Of a stretch of 64,000 nt of DNA, positions 9,301-18,328 are shown piece after piece. How positions within the stretch are numbered: position 1 is the first letter of the stretch; every line of letters begins with the position of its first letter. This DNA is from Rhizobium lentis (GTDB lineage: Bacteria > Pseudomonadota > Alphaproteobacteria > Rhizobiales > Rhizobiaceae). The stretch covers positions 434,001 through 498,000 of the forward strand of contig NZ_JACHBD010000003.1 of the NCBI RefSeq assembly GCF_014200175.1. The letters are read 5' to 3'. Both the position numbers and the translations under genes were made by a program. The notes beneath the pieces were generated by a model. The model did not search any database, was not told where the DNA came from, and saw only the letters and a program-made list of their open reading frames with translations.

Positions 9301-9650
9301 CGTCCCTTCCTCCTTGCCCGGCGCGACTTTGCGCCGCCCTTGGCTGCGGATGCCGGCGACGGCGATTGGATGTTGCCGCGCGACAGCACGAACCGGGCGA
9401 AGGCAACGGTTGCCAAAAAGCCGACGAGGCCGAGCGAGATGGCGATATCGATATAGAGGGAAAACCCTGTTTTGACCGCGATCACCGCGATGAAACCGAT
9501 GGCGATGCCGGTCAGCATGTCGAGGGCGAGGATGCGATCCGGCAATGTCGGACCGGCAACGACGCGCCAGACGGTCAAAAGCAGCGCCAGGCCGAGGATG
9601 ACGAGGGCAGCCGCGGATGCGACGGCGACGATGGCGGCAGGCGTGATCAC
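9297..9650 (-). CDS. mnhF: Monovalent cation/H+ antiporter subunit F
   Basis: A 117-residue subunit with three transmembrane helices and the MnhF/PhaF motif [17 protein letters not shown] (about residues 31-47). The start is the GTG at 9650, which overlaps the mnhE stop by four bases (GTGA); an earlier start would lie deep inside mnhE. The C-terminus is a basic Arg/Lys/Ala tail longer than in most homologues. MnhF/MrpF is needed for assembly of the antiporter complex. Confidence 0.92.
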   Translation of the reverse strand: MITPAAIVAVASAAALVILGLALLLTVWRVVAGPTLPDRILALDMLTGIAIGFIAVIAVKTGFSLYIDIAISLGLVGFLATVAFARFVLSRGNIQSPSPASAAKGGAKSRRARRKGR

Positions 9651-10120
9651 CGGCAGGCCTCCATGATCTTGCGTTCGAAACCAGTGGCAATGCCGCGTTT
9701 TGTCGCCTCCGGATCGGAGCAATCGAGCGCGTGGACATAGAGCGTGCGGCGATCCGACGAGACATCGACGGAAAGCGTGCCCGGTGTCAGCGTGATGAGA
9801 TTTGCGAGCAGGGTGATCTCGAAATCGCTCGTCACCGTCAGAGGAAAGGCGAAGATACCTGGCTTCAGTTTCATATCCGGCGAGAGAACGGTGAGCGTGA
9901 CCTTCCAGGCCGATAGCGACAGTTCCTTGACGAAGAGGGCCATGAGCGACAGCACCAGGCGGGTGCGACGCAGATACCCCCTGCCGCCGAAAGGTTCGCG
10001 GATGACGGCCAGCGCCAGGGCGGCAAGCAGGAAGCCGAAGACGAAATTATGCAGCGAGGCGCTGCCGGTGACAGTGACCCAGGCGATGGCGAGCAGCAGG
10101 TTGAAGACGAAAGCGATCAC
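9647..10120 (-). CDS. mnhE: Monovalent cation/H+ antiporter subunit E
   Basis: A 157-residue MnhE/PhaE protein: two or three hydrophobic segments in the first ~60 residues, then the conserved soluble part [35 protein letters not shown] (about residues 86-120) and LYVHALDC. The GTG at 10120 overlaps the mnhD stop by four bases, so translation is coupled. The frame runs further upstream inside mnhD, but that part is an antisense-like shadow. Confidence 0.92.
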   Translation of the reverse strand: MIAFVFNLLLAIAWVTVTGSASLHNFVFGFLLAALALAVIREPFGGRGYLRRTRLVLSLMALFVKELSLSAWKVTLTVLSPDMKLKPGIFAFPLTVTSDFEITLLANLITLTPGTLSVDVSSDRRTLYVHALDCSDPEATKRGIATGFERKIMEACR

Positions 10121-11667
10121 CGCTGAGCTCCTTGCGGAAAGACCGAATGGAGATAGGCCTGGGGATCGGCAAGGCCGGCGGCGGCCGCTTGCGACAGCGC
10201 CAGCAGCCGTTCCGGCAGGATGCCGAAGCCGATGGTGAGCGCCGTTAGCGCGGCGAGCGGCAGGCCGGTGCGCCAGGAGGGTTTCGACGGCGCGAGCACC
10301 ATCGGCGCAGGGCGCCAATAGGCAAGGAGGAAGAGGCGGCCGAAGGCGATCATCGTCAGGAAGCCGCCGGCGAGGATTGCCGCCGCCAGCCACCAGGTAC
10401 CGCTATCGAGCGCGGCCTTGACGAGCATAACCTTCGGCCAGAAGCCGGAAAAGGGCGGTAGGCCACAGGCGGCAAGGAAGAGCACGAGCGACAGCCAGGT
10501 GAAGCCGCCGCTTTGCCGGTAGAGCCCGCCGAGATCCGACAGGCAAAAGCCGCCGCCGCGCCGGCCGATCTCGCCGGCGGCAAGATAAAGCGCCGTCATC
10601 AGCACCATGGAATGGAGCGCGTAAAAGATTGCGCCGCCGATGCCGCCGGGATTGCCGAGCGCGATGCCGGCAAGCATGTTGCCGATGCCAGATATGACGA
10701 CATGGCCGATCAGCCTGCGGATGTCGTTTTCGGCCAGAGCGCCGAGCGCGCCGACGAGGATGGTCGCGGCCGCCGCGAGCGCGATCACAAGGCTGAGTTC
10801 GGCGCGTTCGGCCGGCAGCAGCATGACCATCACCCTGACCAGCGCGTAGATGCCGACCTTGGTCAGCAGGCCGGCAAACAGCGCCGAGACGGTGATGCGC
10901 GGCGTATGATAGGCGGCAGGCAGCCAGAAATTGACCGGGAAGGCAGCCGCCTTCATCGCGAAAGCAAGCAGGAAGAGGCTAGCCAGCGACATCAGCGGCG
11001 CCGTGCCGCCGATGTCCCTCGCCTTCCCGGCGATATCGGCCATATTGAGCGTGCCGAAGACGGCATAGAGAATGCCGACGCCGGCCAGGAAAAGGGTCGT
11101 GGCGATCAGATTGAGCACCGCATATTTCAGTGCGCCATCGATCTGCTGCCGTTCCGAGCCGAGGATAATCAGCCCGAAGGACGAGATCAGCAGCACCTCG
11201 AACCACACATAGAGATTGAAGACGTCGCCGGTGAGAAAGGCGCCGGTGACACCGGCCATCAGCAGCATGAGGAGCGGAAAGAAACCGTATCGGCGGCCGC
11301 TCTCGCCGATGTCGGCCAGCGCAAAGATCCCGCCGGCGAGCCCCGCAAGGGCTGCGGCGAAGGCCATCAACGCACCGAAGAGATCGACGGTGAAAGCGAT
11401 GCCGAAGGGCGGCAGCCAGCGCCCCATGACCATGGTCAGCGGCCCTCCAGCCGTAACCTTGGCAAGCAGCGCCGCATCCATCAGCGCCAGGCCCGCAAGG
11501 CCCGAGATGGCCAGGCAGGCCTGCAGCCGGGGATAGGCGCGCACCATCAGCAGCACAGCACCGAGCGTGATGCAATGGGCGACCGGCAGGATGGCGAGCC
11601 AATGACCGATGGGTACCGGGGCGGTGACCAGGGCGGCGGCGAGATCGATGGTGGTTGGGGCGGCCAT
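10117..11667 (-). CDS. mnhD: Monovalent cation/H+ antiporter subunit D
   Basis: A 516-residue polytopic protein of the NuoL/M/N-MrpA/D family, with about 14 helices. The core Proton_antipo_M domain contains GDVFNLYVWFEVLLISSFGL (about residues 146-165), with the conserved glutamate in helix 5, and AMKAAAFPVNFWLPAAYHTP (near 238-257), with the conserved lysine of the proton path. The ATG at 11667 has GGAAAGG upstream. It is the only gene in the operon not tightly coupled to the gene before it, because a RIME-like repeat separates it from mnhC. Confidence 0.95.
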   Translation of the reverse strand: MAAPTTIDLAAALVTAPVPIGHWLAILPVAHCITLGAVLLMVRAYPRLQACLAISGLAGLALMDAALLAKVTAGGPLTMVMGRWLPPFGIAFTVDLFGALMAFAAALAGLAGGIFALADIGESGRRYGFFPLLMLLMAGVTGAFLTGDVFNLYVWFEVLLISSFGLIILGSERQQIDGALKYAVLNLIATTLFLAGVGILYAVFGTLNMADIAGKARDIGGTAPLMSLASLFLLAFAMKAAAFPVNFWLPAAYHTPRITVSALFAGLLTKVGIYALVRVMVMLLPAERAELSLVIALAAAATILVGALGALAENDIRRLIGHVVISGIGNMLAGIALGNPGGIGGAIFYALHSMVLMTALYLAAGEIGRRGGGFCLSDLGGLYRQSGGFTWLSLVLFLAACGLPPFSGFWPKVMLVKAALDSGTWWLAAAILAGGFLTMIAFGRLFLLAYWRPAPMVLAPSKPSWRTGLPLAALTALTIGFGILPERLLALSQAAAAGLADPQAYLHSVFPQGAQR

Positions 11668-11700
11668 GCGATCAGTTTTCCTTTCCGGTCGGCGAGGCTT

Positions 11701-11893
11701 GCTCCCTCTTCTCCCCAGCGGGGAGAAGGTGGCCCGAAGGGTCGGATGAGGGGGGCCGCACGGTATAGGCTATCCTTCGTTGTGCCGAAAATACTGCCCT
11801 TCGCTTGCGGTTCGGACGCTCGTCACTATTGCTCCTCACCCCCCTCATCCGCCCTGACGGGCACCCTCTCCCCGCTGGGGAGAAGAGGGAAGC
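11701..11893. repeat. RIME-like inverted repeat inside the mnh operon
   Basis: Two arms in inverted orientation (about 11701-11755 and 11838-11893) around an 80-base centre. Each arm contains an internal palindrome (CTTCTCCCC-AGC-GGGGAGAAG and CTCTCCCC-GCT-GGGGAGAAGAG) next to GATGAGGGGGG or its complement CCCCCCTCATC. This matches the layout of the Rhizobium intergenic mosaic element RIME: short palindromes with CCCTCATCCG and GGGAGAAGG. It fills most of the mnhC-mnhD gap and would fold into strong hairpins in the operon mRNA. Confidence 0.8.
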
Positions 11894-11931
11894 AGCCGAC
11901 AGCGCTTCGACCAAGCTCCGCACCTCCATCC

Positions 11932-12309
11932 TCAATACCCCAATGGCGGCAGCGGCCGGTCGTCGGGCTCGGCGGCGCGCATCTCGCTGGTGTCGTCGGT
12001 GCCGAGATCCTGATAGGCGCGGTAGGTCAGCACCAGCAGGAAGGCGAGAAAAGAGAAAGAAATGACGATCGCCGTCAGGATGAGCGCCTGCGGCAGCGGG
12101 TTGGCGGTGCCGGCGGGCAAGGCGTCGAGACCCGCCGGGATGATCGGCGGCACCTCACGTGTCAGCCGGCCTGATGTAAAGAGCAGCAGGTTGACCGCAT
12201 TGCCGAGGATGGCGATGCCGAGCATGATGCTGATCGAGAATCTCGACAGCATCAGATAGATGGCAGCGGCAAAGAACAGGCCGACGAGGATCGCAAGAAG
12301 CGGCTCCAT
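11932..12309 (-). CDS. mnhC: Monovalent cation/H+ antiporter subunit C
   Basis: A 125-residue NuoK-like subunit with three helices. The conserved ISIMLGIAILGNAVNLLLFTSG (about residues 26-47) and DPLPQALILTAIVIS-type segment (here NPLPQALILTAIVIS, about 70-84) are intact. The ATG at 12309 shares its A with the mnhB stop (TGATG), so translation is coupled. The C-terminal ~25 residues are a hydrophilic tail. Confidence 0.93.
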   Translation of the reverse strand: MEPLLAILVGLFFAAAIYLMLSRFSISIMLGIAILGNAVNLLLFTSGRLTREVPPIIPAGLDALPAGTANPLPQALILTAIVISFSFLAFLLVLTYRAYQDLGTDDTSEMRAAEPDDRPLPPLGY

Positions 12310-12749
12310 CACTCCATCTCCTTTTCTTCCAATGCCACTTCCTTTTCTTCCAACGTTACGGCGATCGAGGTGATGGCGCCGAGCACGACGAGATAGACGC
12401 CGACATCGAAGAGCATGACGCTCGACAGCGGCACCTCGAGGCCGAGAAGGTTCGGATAGATCCAAAGGCCGGTCATGAAGGGAACGCCGAAGAGGATGGA
12501 GAGAAGACCGGCCGCGGTCGACAGTAAGAGGCCGCAGCCGGCAACCGACAGCGGATGGAAGAACAGGGCGCGGCGAACGGCGGCGACGCCGCGGGCAATG
12601 CCGTAGATCGCCAGCCCCGAGGCGGCGATCAACCCGCCGATGAAGCCGCCGCCCGGCTCGTTATGGCCGCGCAGCAGCACGAAGACGGAAAAAAGCAGCA
12701 TCAGCGCGGTGAGGAACGGGGCGACGGTGCGGAAGATCAGGGTGTTCAC
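12309..12749 (-). CDS. mnhB: Monovalent cation/H+ antiporter subunit B
   Basis: A 146-residue MnhB protein with four helices and the family motif [22 protein letters not shown] (about residues 29-50). The GTG at 12749 is the likely start: it has GGGGAG seven bases upstream and lies four bases after the mnhA stop, while the upstream ATGs would overlap mnhA by about 40 bases. The C-terminus ends in a duplicated acidic [14 protein letters not shown]. MnhA and MnhB are separate genes here, as in seven-gene Mrp operons, not fused. Confidence 0.92.
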   Translation of the reverse strand: MNTLIFRTVAPFLTALMLLFSVFVLLRGHNEPGGGFIGGLIAASGLAIYGIARGVAAVRRALFFHPLSVAGCGLLLSTAAGLLSILFGVPFMTGLWIYPNLLGLEVPLSSVMLFDVGVYLVVLGAITSIAVTLEEKEVALEEKEME

Positions 12750-12753
12750 GCGA

Positions 12754-15120
12754 TCACTCCCCTGCTCCGACCGCATCCGGATCATTGGCGGCAAGCTTGC
12801 GCTCGCTGCCGGCGCGGATGCGGATCAGCGCCAGGATGGCAAGGCCGGTCACAGCGACGACGGCGATTTCGCCGAGCGTGTCGGTGCCGCGGAAATCGAC
12901 GATGATGACGTTGACGACATTGGCGCCGTGGGCGATCGATTTGGAATAGGCGTTGAAGAATTGTGTCAGCGCGTCGTTGAACGGTCCCTGTGTTGCCCGC
13001 AGCAGCAAAAGCGAAAAACCGAGACCGCAGGCAAGCGCCAGCGCACCGTGCAGGAGCCTGCGGCCGGGCGAGCGCCGATCGTCGGGAGAGAGCCGAAGCC
13101 TGGTCATGACGAGGGCGAGGATGACCACCGAAAGCGTTTCGACCATGAACTGAGTGAAGGACAGGTCCGGCGCACCGAACAGCAGAAAGATGACGGCGAC
13201 GGCAAAGCCCTGGATGCCGAGCGAGACGATCGCCGTCAGCCGGTCGCGGGCGACGAGCACGGCGGCAAGGCCGAACGCGGCGATCAGAAACACCGCCCAT
13301 TCATACAGCCTGACATCTGTCGGCCAGGCGGGAAGGTGCGGCAGTTCGCCATAGAGGATCGGGGGAATGATGAGGATGGCGGCGAGGCAGAGGAAGGTGC
13401 AGGCGACATAGATCTCCAGTCGCCCCGGCTGGACAAAGCGGATGAGGCGGCCGGCGAAACGGACAAGGCCCACCATGGCGAGGTCGAAACCATGGTCCGG
13501 CCCGCCCCCGGCCGCGCGCAGAAAAACCGCTATCCAGAAACGTGCCCGATCGAGCTGCCAGTAGACGCCGATGCCGAGCAGCACGGTCAGCAGCGAAAGG
13601 GCCAAGGGCAGGCCGATATGCGGCGCCAACGAAATGGAAATCTCAACCGGGGTCCCGCGGATCGCGGCTGCGATCGGCGAGGACAGAGCGGCATGGGTGA
13701 AGCTCGCGAAAATCGCCGACAGCAGGCCGAGGATGGCGAGAACGGCTGGGCCGAGCCAGAGCAGGACGGGCGCCTCGTGCACGGCTTTCGGCATCTGCTC
13801 CGGACGGCCGAGGAAGGGTTTCAGCGCCACGGCAAAGGCGACGGCGAGCATCAGCGCGTTGCCGAAGACGGCGATCGCCGTGAAGGTGATGGCGCGGATG
13901 TCGCCGCCGGCGAGCGCCGTATAGATCTCCTCCTTGGCAAGAAAGCCAAAGAAGGGCGGCAGGCCGGCCATGGAAAAGGCCGCGGCAAGGGCGATGATCC
14001 ATGTCAGCGGCATCGCCCGCCTGAGGCCGCCGAGCCGGGTGATGTCACGCGTGCCGGTTTCGTGATCGATGATGCCGGCGACCATGAAGAGCGCCCCCTT
14101 GAACAGGGAATGCGCTACCAGATAGAGCGTCGCCGCCTCCACCGCATGGTCGGAACCGAAGCCGATCAGCATGACGAGCAGGCCGAGCGAGGAGACGGTG
14201 GTATAGGCGAGCTTGAGCTTCAGGTCGGTCTGGCGGATAGCGAGCGCGGTGCCGACCACCAGCGTCAGCCCGCCGAAGAAAGGCAGAAGGATTTCCCAAG
14301 CGGACGTTGCGCCCATGACCGGATTGAGCCGCATCAGCAGATAGACGCCGGCTTTCACCATGGTGGCCGAGTGCAGGTAGGCCGAAACCGGCGTCGGCGC
14401 CTCCATGGCGTTTGGCAGCCAGAAATGAAAGGGAAACTGCGCCGACTTGGTGAAGGCGCCGCCGAGCACCAGAATGAGGGCCGCGAGATAGAACGGGCTT
14501 TCGCGCAGCATATCGCCCAATCCGATCAGCTGCGACATCTGCGTGACGCCCGACATGTTCCAGAGTATGAGCAGGCCGGCAAGCAGGCAGAGCCCTCCTC
14601 CGCCGGTGACGACAAGCGCCTGCAAGGCAGCGCGACGGGCCGCCTCGCGCTCGTGATCGAAGCCGATCAGCAGGAAGGAGGTAATCGACGTCAGCTCCCA
14701 GAAGATGAAGAACATCAGGAAGCTGTCGGCCACCACGATGCCGAGCATCGCGCCCATGAACAGAAAGATGAAAGAGAAGAAGCGGCCCTGATCCTTATGT
14801 CCCCGGAGATAGGCGCCGGCATAGAGCACGATCAGCGTGCCGATTCCGGTGATCAGCAGCGCGAAAGCCAGCGACAGCCCGTCGAGGAACCAGGAAAAGG
14901 AGAGCTGGTAGCTCGGCACCCAGGCATAACCGCCGGTTACGATCTGACCGCGCGCGATCTGCGGAAGCAGGCGCAGAAAATGCAGGAAGGCAAACAGCGG
15001 AGCAGCCGCCAGCAGCCAGGCGCCATTTGCGCCGAGGATGCGGATGACGAAGGGAGCGGCAAGAGCGCCGGCGAGCGGCAGACACAGGGCCAGAAATGTC
15101 AGAGCCGTGACATCGGCCAT
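12754..15120 (-). CDS. mnhA: Monovalent cation/H+ antiporter subunit A
   Basis: A 788-residue, very hydrophobic protein and the first gene of the seven-gene operon. The N-terminal ~480 residues are the NuoL-like antiporter domain ([22 protein letters not shown] with the key Glu, and [38 protein letters not shown] with the conserved Lys). The C-terminal ~180 residues are the MbhD/MbhE-type extension ([31 protein letters not shown]). The ATG at 15120 follows AGGAGGAGAC. The complex sits in the inner membrane and gives tolerance to alkali, Na+ or K+; the S. meliloti pha operon has such a role in symbiosis. Confidence 0.96.
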   Translation of the reverse strand: MADVTALTFLALCLPLAGALAAPFVIRILGANGAWLLAAAPLFAFLHFLRLLPQIARGQIVTGGYAWVPSYQLSFSWFLDGLSLAFALLITGIGTLIVLYAGAYLRGHKDQGRFFSFIFLFMGAMLGIVVADSFLMFFIFWELTSITSFLLIGFDHEREAARRAALQALVVTGGGGLCLLAGLLILWNMSGVTQMSQLIGLGDMLRESPFYLAALILVLGGAFTKSAQFPFHFWLPNAMEAPTPVSAYLHSATMVKAGVYLLMRLNPVMGATSAWEILLPFFGGLTLVVGTALAIRQTDLKLKLAYTTVSSLGLLVMLIGFGSDHAVEAATLYLVAHSLFKGALFMVAGIIDHETGTRDITRLGGLRRAMPLTWIIALAAAFSMAGLPPFFGFLAKEEIYTALAGGDIRAITFTAIAVFGNALMLAVAFAVALKPFLGRPEQMPKAVHEAPVLLWLGPAVLAILGLLSAIFASFTHAALSSPIAAAIRGTPVEISISLAPHIGLPLALSLLTVLLGIGVYWQLDRARFWIAVFLRAAGGGPDHGFDLAMVGLVRFAGRLIRFVQPGRLEIYVACTFLCLAAILIIPPILYGELPHLPAWPTDVRLYEWAVFLIAAFGLAAVLVARDRLTAIVSLGIQGFAVAVIFLLFGAPDLSFTQFMVETLSVVILALVMTRLRLSPDDRRSPGRRLLHGALALACGLGFSLLLLRATQGPFNDALTQFFNAYSKSIAHGANVVNVIIVDFRGTDTLGEIAVVAVTGLAILALIRIRAGSERKLAANDPDAVGAGE

Positions 15121-15247
15121 GTCTCCTCCTCTACCAGCCAGACGGAAAGCCGATCTCAAATCGGCTCGTCTTCTGACTTAGGCGAAACGGCAGGGCGTCT
15201 CAAGCGATTTCGGTCGCAGCAAAGGCGCGCTGTAATTTTCCAAGCCC

Positions 15248-15463
15248 TCAGGCCATCGATCGGGAAAGACGCGTCAGCAGCCGGACGGCGCAGCCGTGCA
15301 GGACGAAGGCCAGAAGCGTCAGCGGCCACAGCAGGCAAGCGATCAGCCCGGCGAGACGATGGAACGTCAGGCCGTCATGATTGGCCCAGCCTTCCAGCAT
15401 CGTGATCGCGATGGCGACCGCGGCCACGAGACCGTAGAGCAGGACGATTGCCGCTTCAAACAC
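15248..15463 (-). CDS. Small two-helix membrane protein, hypothetical
   Basis: A 71-residue protein with two predicted transmembrane helices (about residues 4-22 and 36-56) and a basic C-terminus (RLLTRLSRS). It starts with a GTG at 15463, with TGAGGA about six bases upstream. It lies about 130 bases upstream of mnhA on the same strand, so it might be co-transcribed, but nothing links it functionally to the antiporter. No family is recognised. Confidence 0.5.
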   Translation of the reverse strand: MFEAAIVLLYGLVAAVAIAITMLEGWANHDGLTFHRLAGLIACLLWPLTLLAFVLHGCAVRLLTRLSRSMA

Positions 15464-15649
15464 GAATGTTTCCTCAATGCACGTAACATTAACCCTAACA
15501 GAAAACCCTTAATAGATATAAAAGAAACGTCTTCCCTGAATTGCTGCATGTCGCGATTCTAGTGGCGCGGCGCCGGAGGCTTGATGAAGCAAGGCCGGCG
15601 CCCCACATTTTCTCACAAACGGAACGCCCCTCGCCGAAAGGAGCACGTC

Positions 15650-16063
15650 ATGTCCGAAACTGCAACCACCGCCAAGATCAATAAAACCGATGCCGAATGG
15701 AAAGAGCAGCTGACGCCGGAGCAATACCGCATCACCCGCCAGCACGGCACGGAACGCGCCTTCACCGGCCCCTACTGGGATTCCTTCGAAATCGGGCTTT
15801 ACCGCTGCGTCGGCTGCAACGCGCCGCTCTTCCGCTCCGACACGAAATTTGATGCCGGCTGCGGCTGGCCGAGCTATTTCGAAGCCGTGTCGCCCGATGC
15901 GGTGACCGAGCATCGCGACACGACCTACGGCATGGTGCGCACCGAAATCCGCTGCGGCACCTGCGACGCCCATCTCGGCCACGTCTTCCCCGACGGCCCG
16001 CCACCGACCGGCCTGCGCTATTGCATCAACGGCCACGCCATGGTGTTCGAGCCGGGGAAATAG
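15650..16063 (+). CDS. msrB: Peptide-methionine (R)-S-oxide reductase MsrB
   Basis: A 137-residue MsrB. It reduces the R epimer of methionine sulfoxide in proteins, using thioredoxin. Two zinc CxxC pairs are visible ([10 protein letters not shown] and [13 protein letters not shown]), the substrate-site [11 protein letters not shown], and the catalytic cysteine in [13 protein letters not shown] near the C-terminus. The ATG at 15650, preceded by AAAGGAG, gives the standard length; the frame's upstream part is not coding. No signal peptide, so it is cytoplasmic. Confidence 0.96.
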   Translation: MSETATTAKINKTDAEWKEQLTPEQYRITRQHGTERAFTGPYWDSFEIGLYRCVGCNAPLFRSDTKFDAGCGWPSYFEAVSPDAVTEHRDTTYGMVRTEIRCGTCDAHLGHVFPDGPPPTGLRYCINGHAMVFEPGK

Positions 16064-16116
16064 GCGCTCGCTTCCGGAAATCGGCGAGCATGCGATCCCG
16101 CAGGCAGGAGAGGCAG

Positions 16117-16649
16117 ATGGCGCCCGACATCATCCTTCATGCCGACCGGCTGATCCTGCGGGAAATCACGCCTGCCGATCTGCCCTATCTCCACCGCATT
16201 TTCGGCGATGCCGAATGCATGCGTTATTACCCTGGGGGATAAAAAGCTACGACAAACCGCGCGCTGGTTTCAGCGTCTCGCCTTCGACAGCTATAGCAGC
16301 CACGGTTTCGGCCTCTGGGCGGTGACCGACCGGCAGAACGGCACATTGCTCGGCGATTGCGGCATCACGCTGCAGGAAACGTCCCGAGGGCTGGAGCCCG
16401 AGCTCGGGCTATCATCTACGGCGCGATTATTGGGGCAAGGGCTATGCAGCCGAGGCGGCGAGCGCCTGCCGCGACCACGCGCTCAATACGCTGGACCTGG
16501 AACGCATCGTCTCGATCGTCAGGCCGGATCACATCCGCTCGCAGCGGGTCGCTGAGCGAGTGCATCAGCGGCGGGAAACATTCTTCAAAGCTGCTGGCCC
16601 CGATGACGGCAAGGTGGAATTCCACCTCCATATTACGGAGAAGGCGTAG
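16117..16649 (+). pseudogene. Frameshifted GNAT acetyltransferase (RimJ/RimL type)
   Basis: A broken acetyltransferase readable across three frames. Frame one gives MAPDIILHADRLILREITPADL and ends soon after RYYPGG near 16242; the next frame continues with QTARWFQRLAFDSYSSHGFGLWAV and LLGDCGITLQE; from about 16405 the third frame continues GYHLRRDYWGKGYAAEAASA and LERIVSIVRPDHIRSQRVAERV to a stop at 16647-16649. Together these cover the whole GNAT fold including the acetyl-CoA site (DYWGKGYAAEA). At least two frameshifts are needed. CAGGAG precedes the ATG. It lies at the left edge of the stress-gene block. Confidence 0.85.
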
Positions 16650-17049
16650 GGCGTAGCAGACAAGGCCGATCTGCGCCTGTTCGAACGGGGGGACAAGGAG
16701 ACACCGATCCCTAGAATTGGCTCGCCCGGCAAGAAAGGAAAGTGCGTCATCAGTTGAGCATCGTTCAACTCGACCGCGACGTTTGCAGCCGATGTCATTG
16801 CACGACCTTGCGCAAGGATCAACGCGATGTCGCTTCAGATCCAGTTGGGTTGCACGACCTCGGTGCGCGCTTCTGGTTGGAAAATCCGCCAATTTTCCCT
16901 TCATTCCTATTGAATTGAAAGCCTGCAAAGACCAATTAATCTACCGCCAGCCGAGCACCGCCTAAGAGGCCGCCGCCTCATCGCTGATCGCAGCTTGGAG
17001 GCCGCTTGGCACAGATTGCTCGTTCAACATCGCGGTAGGGAAGGAGCGA
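16650..17049. other. Intergenic region at the left edge of the accessory block
   Basis: A 400-base region without a supported gene. It contains an 18-base sequence, CGATCTGCGCCTGTTCGA (16667-16684), that occurs again exactly at 31316-31333. Open frames on both strands have poor composition and no ribosome binding site. Confidence 0.4.
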
Positions 17050-17352
17050 ATGATGAAACCCGATGTGTTCAAACAGCCTGTCACAATTTTTGTCGGCCTT
17101 GGATTTCCAGCAGAAGTCCGAACAGTCATGGAAGCGTATCGGCATCTTGCCGAATGGCCGGCGACATTCAGAGATGCGGCCCATTCGATTGCCCTCAAGG
17201 CCTGTACCGCCGCACTCCGCGGCGAAATCGAGGCGGAAACCGCCCGTGGTCTGTTCGTCGCGTTTGCTGAGAAACACGATTTGCTGGCGCCGGAAAGCGC
17301 AGCCTCGATGACGTCGCTTTCGCAGCGGAACAAGGAACCGCACGTCCGTTGA
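17050..17352 (+). CDS. DUF982 domain-containing protein
   Basis: A 100-residue protein of the DUF982 family, small Rhizobiales proteins of unknown function often found in many copies on plasmids and islands. The family pattern is visible: TVMEAYRHLAEWPATFRDAAHSIALKACTAALRGEIEAETARGLFVAFAEKHDLL (about residues 25-79). No signal or membrane helix. GGGAAGGAGCGA precedes the ATG pair; either of the first two ATGs may be used. Confidence 0.8.
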   Translation: MMKPDVFKQPVTIFVGLGFPAEVRTVMEAYRHLAEWPATFRDAAHSIALKACTAALRGEIEAETARGLFVAFAEKHDLLAPESAASMTSLSQRNKEPHVR

Positions 17353-17485
17353 AACCTTCAGGGCATGAGCTCCCGGCTGGCCGATTGGCCCGCGGTGTAG
17401 AAACACTACACCCAGCGGGACGGCAGCGCGTTAACATCACGAGCGGGCGTGTTACTCCTGAATGTCGCCCCGGCCGGGCAAAAAA

Positions 17486-17513
17486 GAACGGGCTCGGACA
17501 CCCGAGCCTGTTC
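17486..17513 (-). terminator. Rho-independent terminator after the SPW fragment
   Basis: A 12-bp stem, GAACGGGCTCGG (17486-17497) against CCGAGCCTGTTC (17502-17513) with one G-T pair, followed on the minus strand by six T residues (A-tract 17480-17485). It follows the SPW-repeat remnant just as the terminator at 21614-21642 follows the intact SPW gene. Confidence 0.8.
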
Positions 17514-17522
17514 ACACTGGAC

Positions 17523-17639
17523 AAATGCGCTGAAGCAGGTGCTGCCTTCGGCGAGGACAGCGACCACAATGCCGCCAATCGCATGCGCCCACATGGCTGC
17601 CGTCACGGCCGAGAAGCCGAGAATGATGACCAATGCAAC
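17523..17639 (-). pseudogene. Fragment of an SPW-repeat membrane protein gene
   Basis: The minus-strand translation reads VALVIILGFSAVTAAMWAHA followed by IGGIVVAVLAEGSTCFSAF. This aligns with the C-terminal third of the intact SPW protein at 21652-22020 (ALGFTAVTAAMWVHVVAGIVVAVLAAGSIWFS). The N-terminal ~80 residues are missing, and the frame runs on through the terminator instead of stopping, so this is debris of a second copy. Confidence 0.7.
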
Positions 17640-18066
17640 TTGCGGAGCGCGCAGGCCCCGCGACCCGTCCGACTCCGTTTCGGGCGGTCCGCCTCTTTTT
17701 ATTTGACCACACCAGGCCTTCCACGATTGGCGACCCACTATGGCGTGGGCAAACCTTAAAACCCGACGCGAGGATTATTTCCTGCACATCAGGCCGGTGA
17801 GCCTAAGAGACCCCGACGCGCGAGTGACGCTCCGCGTGTCGGGGAATAGCAAGGGGGGTGTTTTCTAGGGCAACCAACATCGGATCGCCTTGTGATAGAT
17901 CTATGACAACACACGTTATTTTGCAATTCATATTATTTTTGAAGTATAGTTTCCTCTCTGCGCCAAGGCTCAGGCGGCTGCTTTCGAAAGTGTGCGGTTT
18001 AAGACAAAAGCTCTGACGCGAATAATAAAAGTAAAACTGTCTCTTGTTCTTTGGTATTGAAGACAA

Positions 18067-18128
18067 GGCCGCTCAACGCTCTGTTGCCATCACCCCATGC
18101 ATCCAATTCTCCTGTGCGTTGAGCGGCC
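18067..18128. repeat. 13-bp inverted repeat with 36-base spacer
   Basis: GGCCGCTCAACGC (18067-18079) and its exact reverse complement GCGTTGAGCGGCC (18116-18128). There is no T-tract, so it is not a typical terminator. It lies between the AT-rich zone and the 3' end of ftsH. Confidence 0.6.
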
Positions 18129-18328
18129 GCTTGATCTGTCGTGCGTAATAAAAGCGTACGTACCCGCAGTGCTGCAATGGTTTATACTTATCTCTGAGGC
18201 TAGACCTGCGTTAGCTCAAACACCTCCGAGCTCATTTTTACCTCACTGAAAACGGTGGTGATCAACAAGGATGGGCAAGTCGAAGGTCCACGACGGAAAC
18301 ACAATACCAAAACAGATCCGTTTGTCAT

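Larger units (their letters stand above)
17353..18328. other. Long non-coding region with gene debris and hairpins
   Basis: A 976-base stretch without an intact gene. It holds an SPW-repeat gene fragment with its terminator (17486-17639), a hairpin of CCCCGACGCG (17811-17820) with CGCGTGTCGGGG (17833-17844), an AT-rich zone (about 17880-18050) unlike the genome average, and a 13-bp inverted repeat (18067-18128). An 87-codon minus-strand frame at 17803-18066 is AT-rich and has no ribosome binding site, so it is not called. Confidence 0.5.

Noticed and set aside
10513..12174. A 553-codon plus-strand frame
   Set aside because: Antisense to mnhD and mnhC; crosses the RIME-like repeat and has no protein-like motifs.
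12640..15405. A 921-codon plus-strand open frame
   Set aside because: It is antisense to mnhA, whose protein is unmistakable. The translation is hydrophilic and rich in Gln/Asp/Arg/Gly, the typical reverse reading of a GC-rich membrane-protein gene.
17803..18066. An 87-codon minus-strand frame
   Set aside because: AT-rich, no ribosome binding site, no recognisable protein features; it reads into a hairpin. Kept as non-coding.
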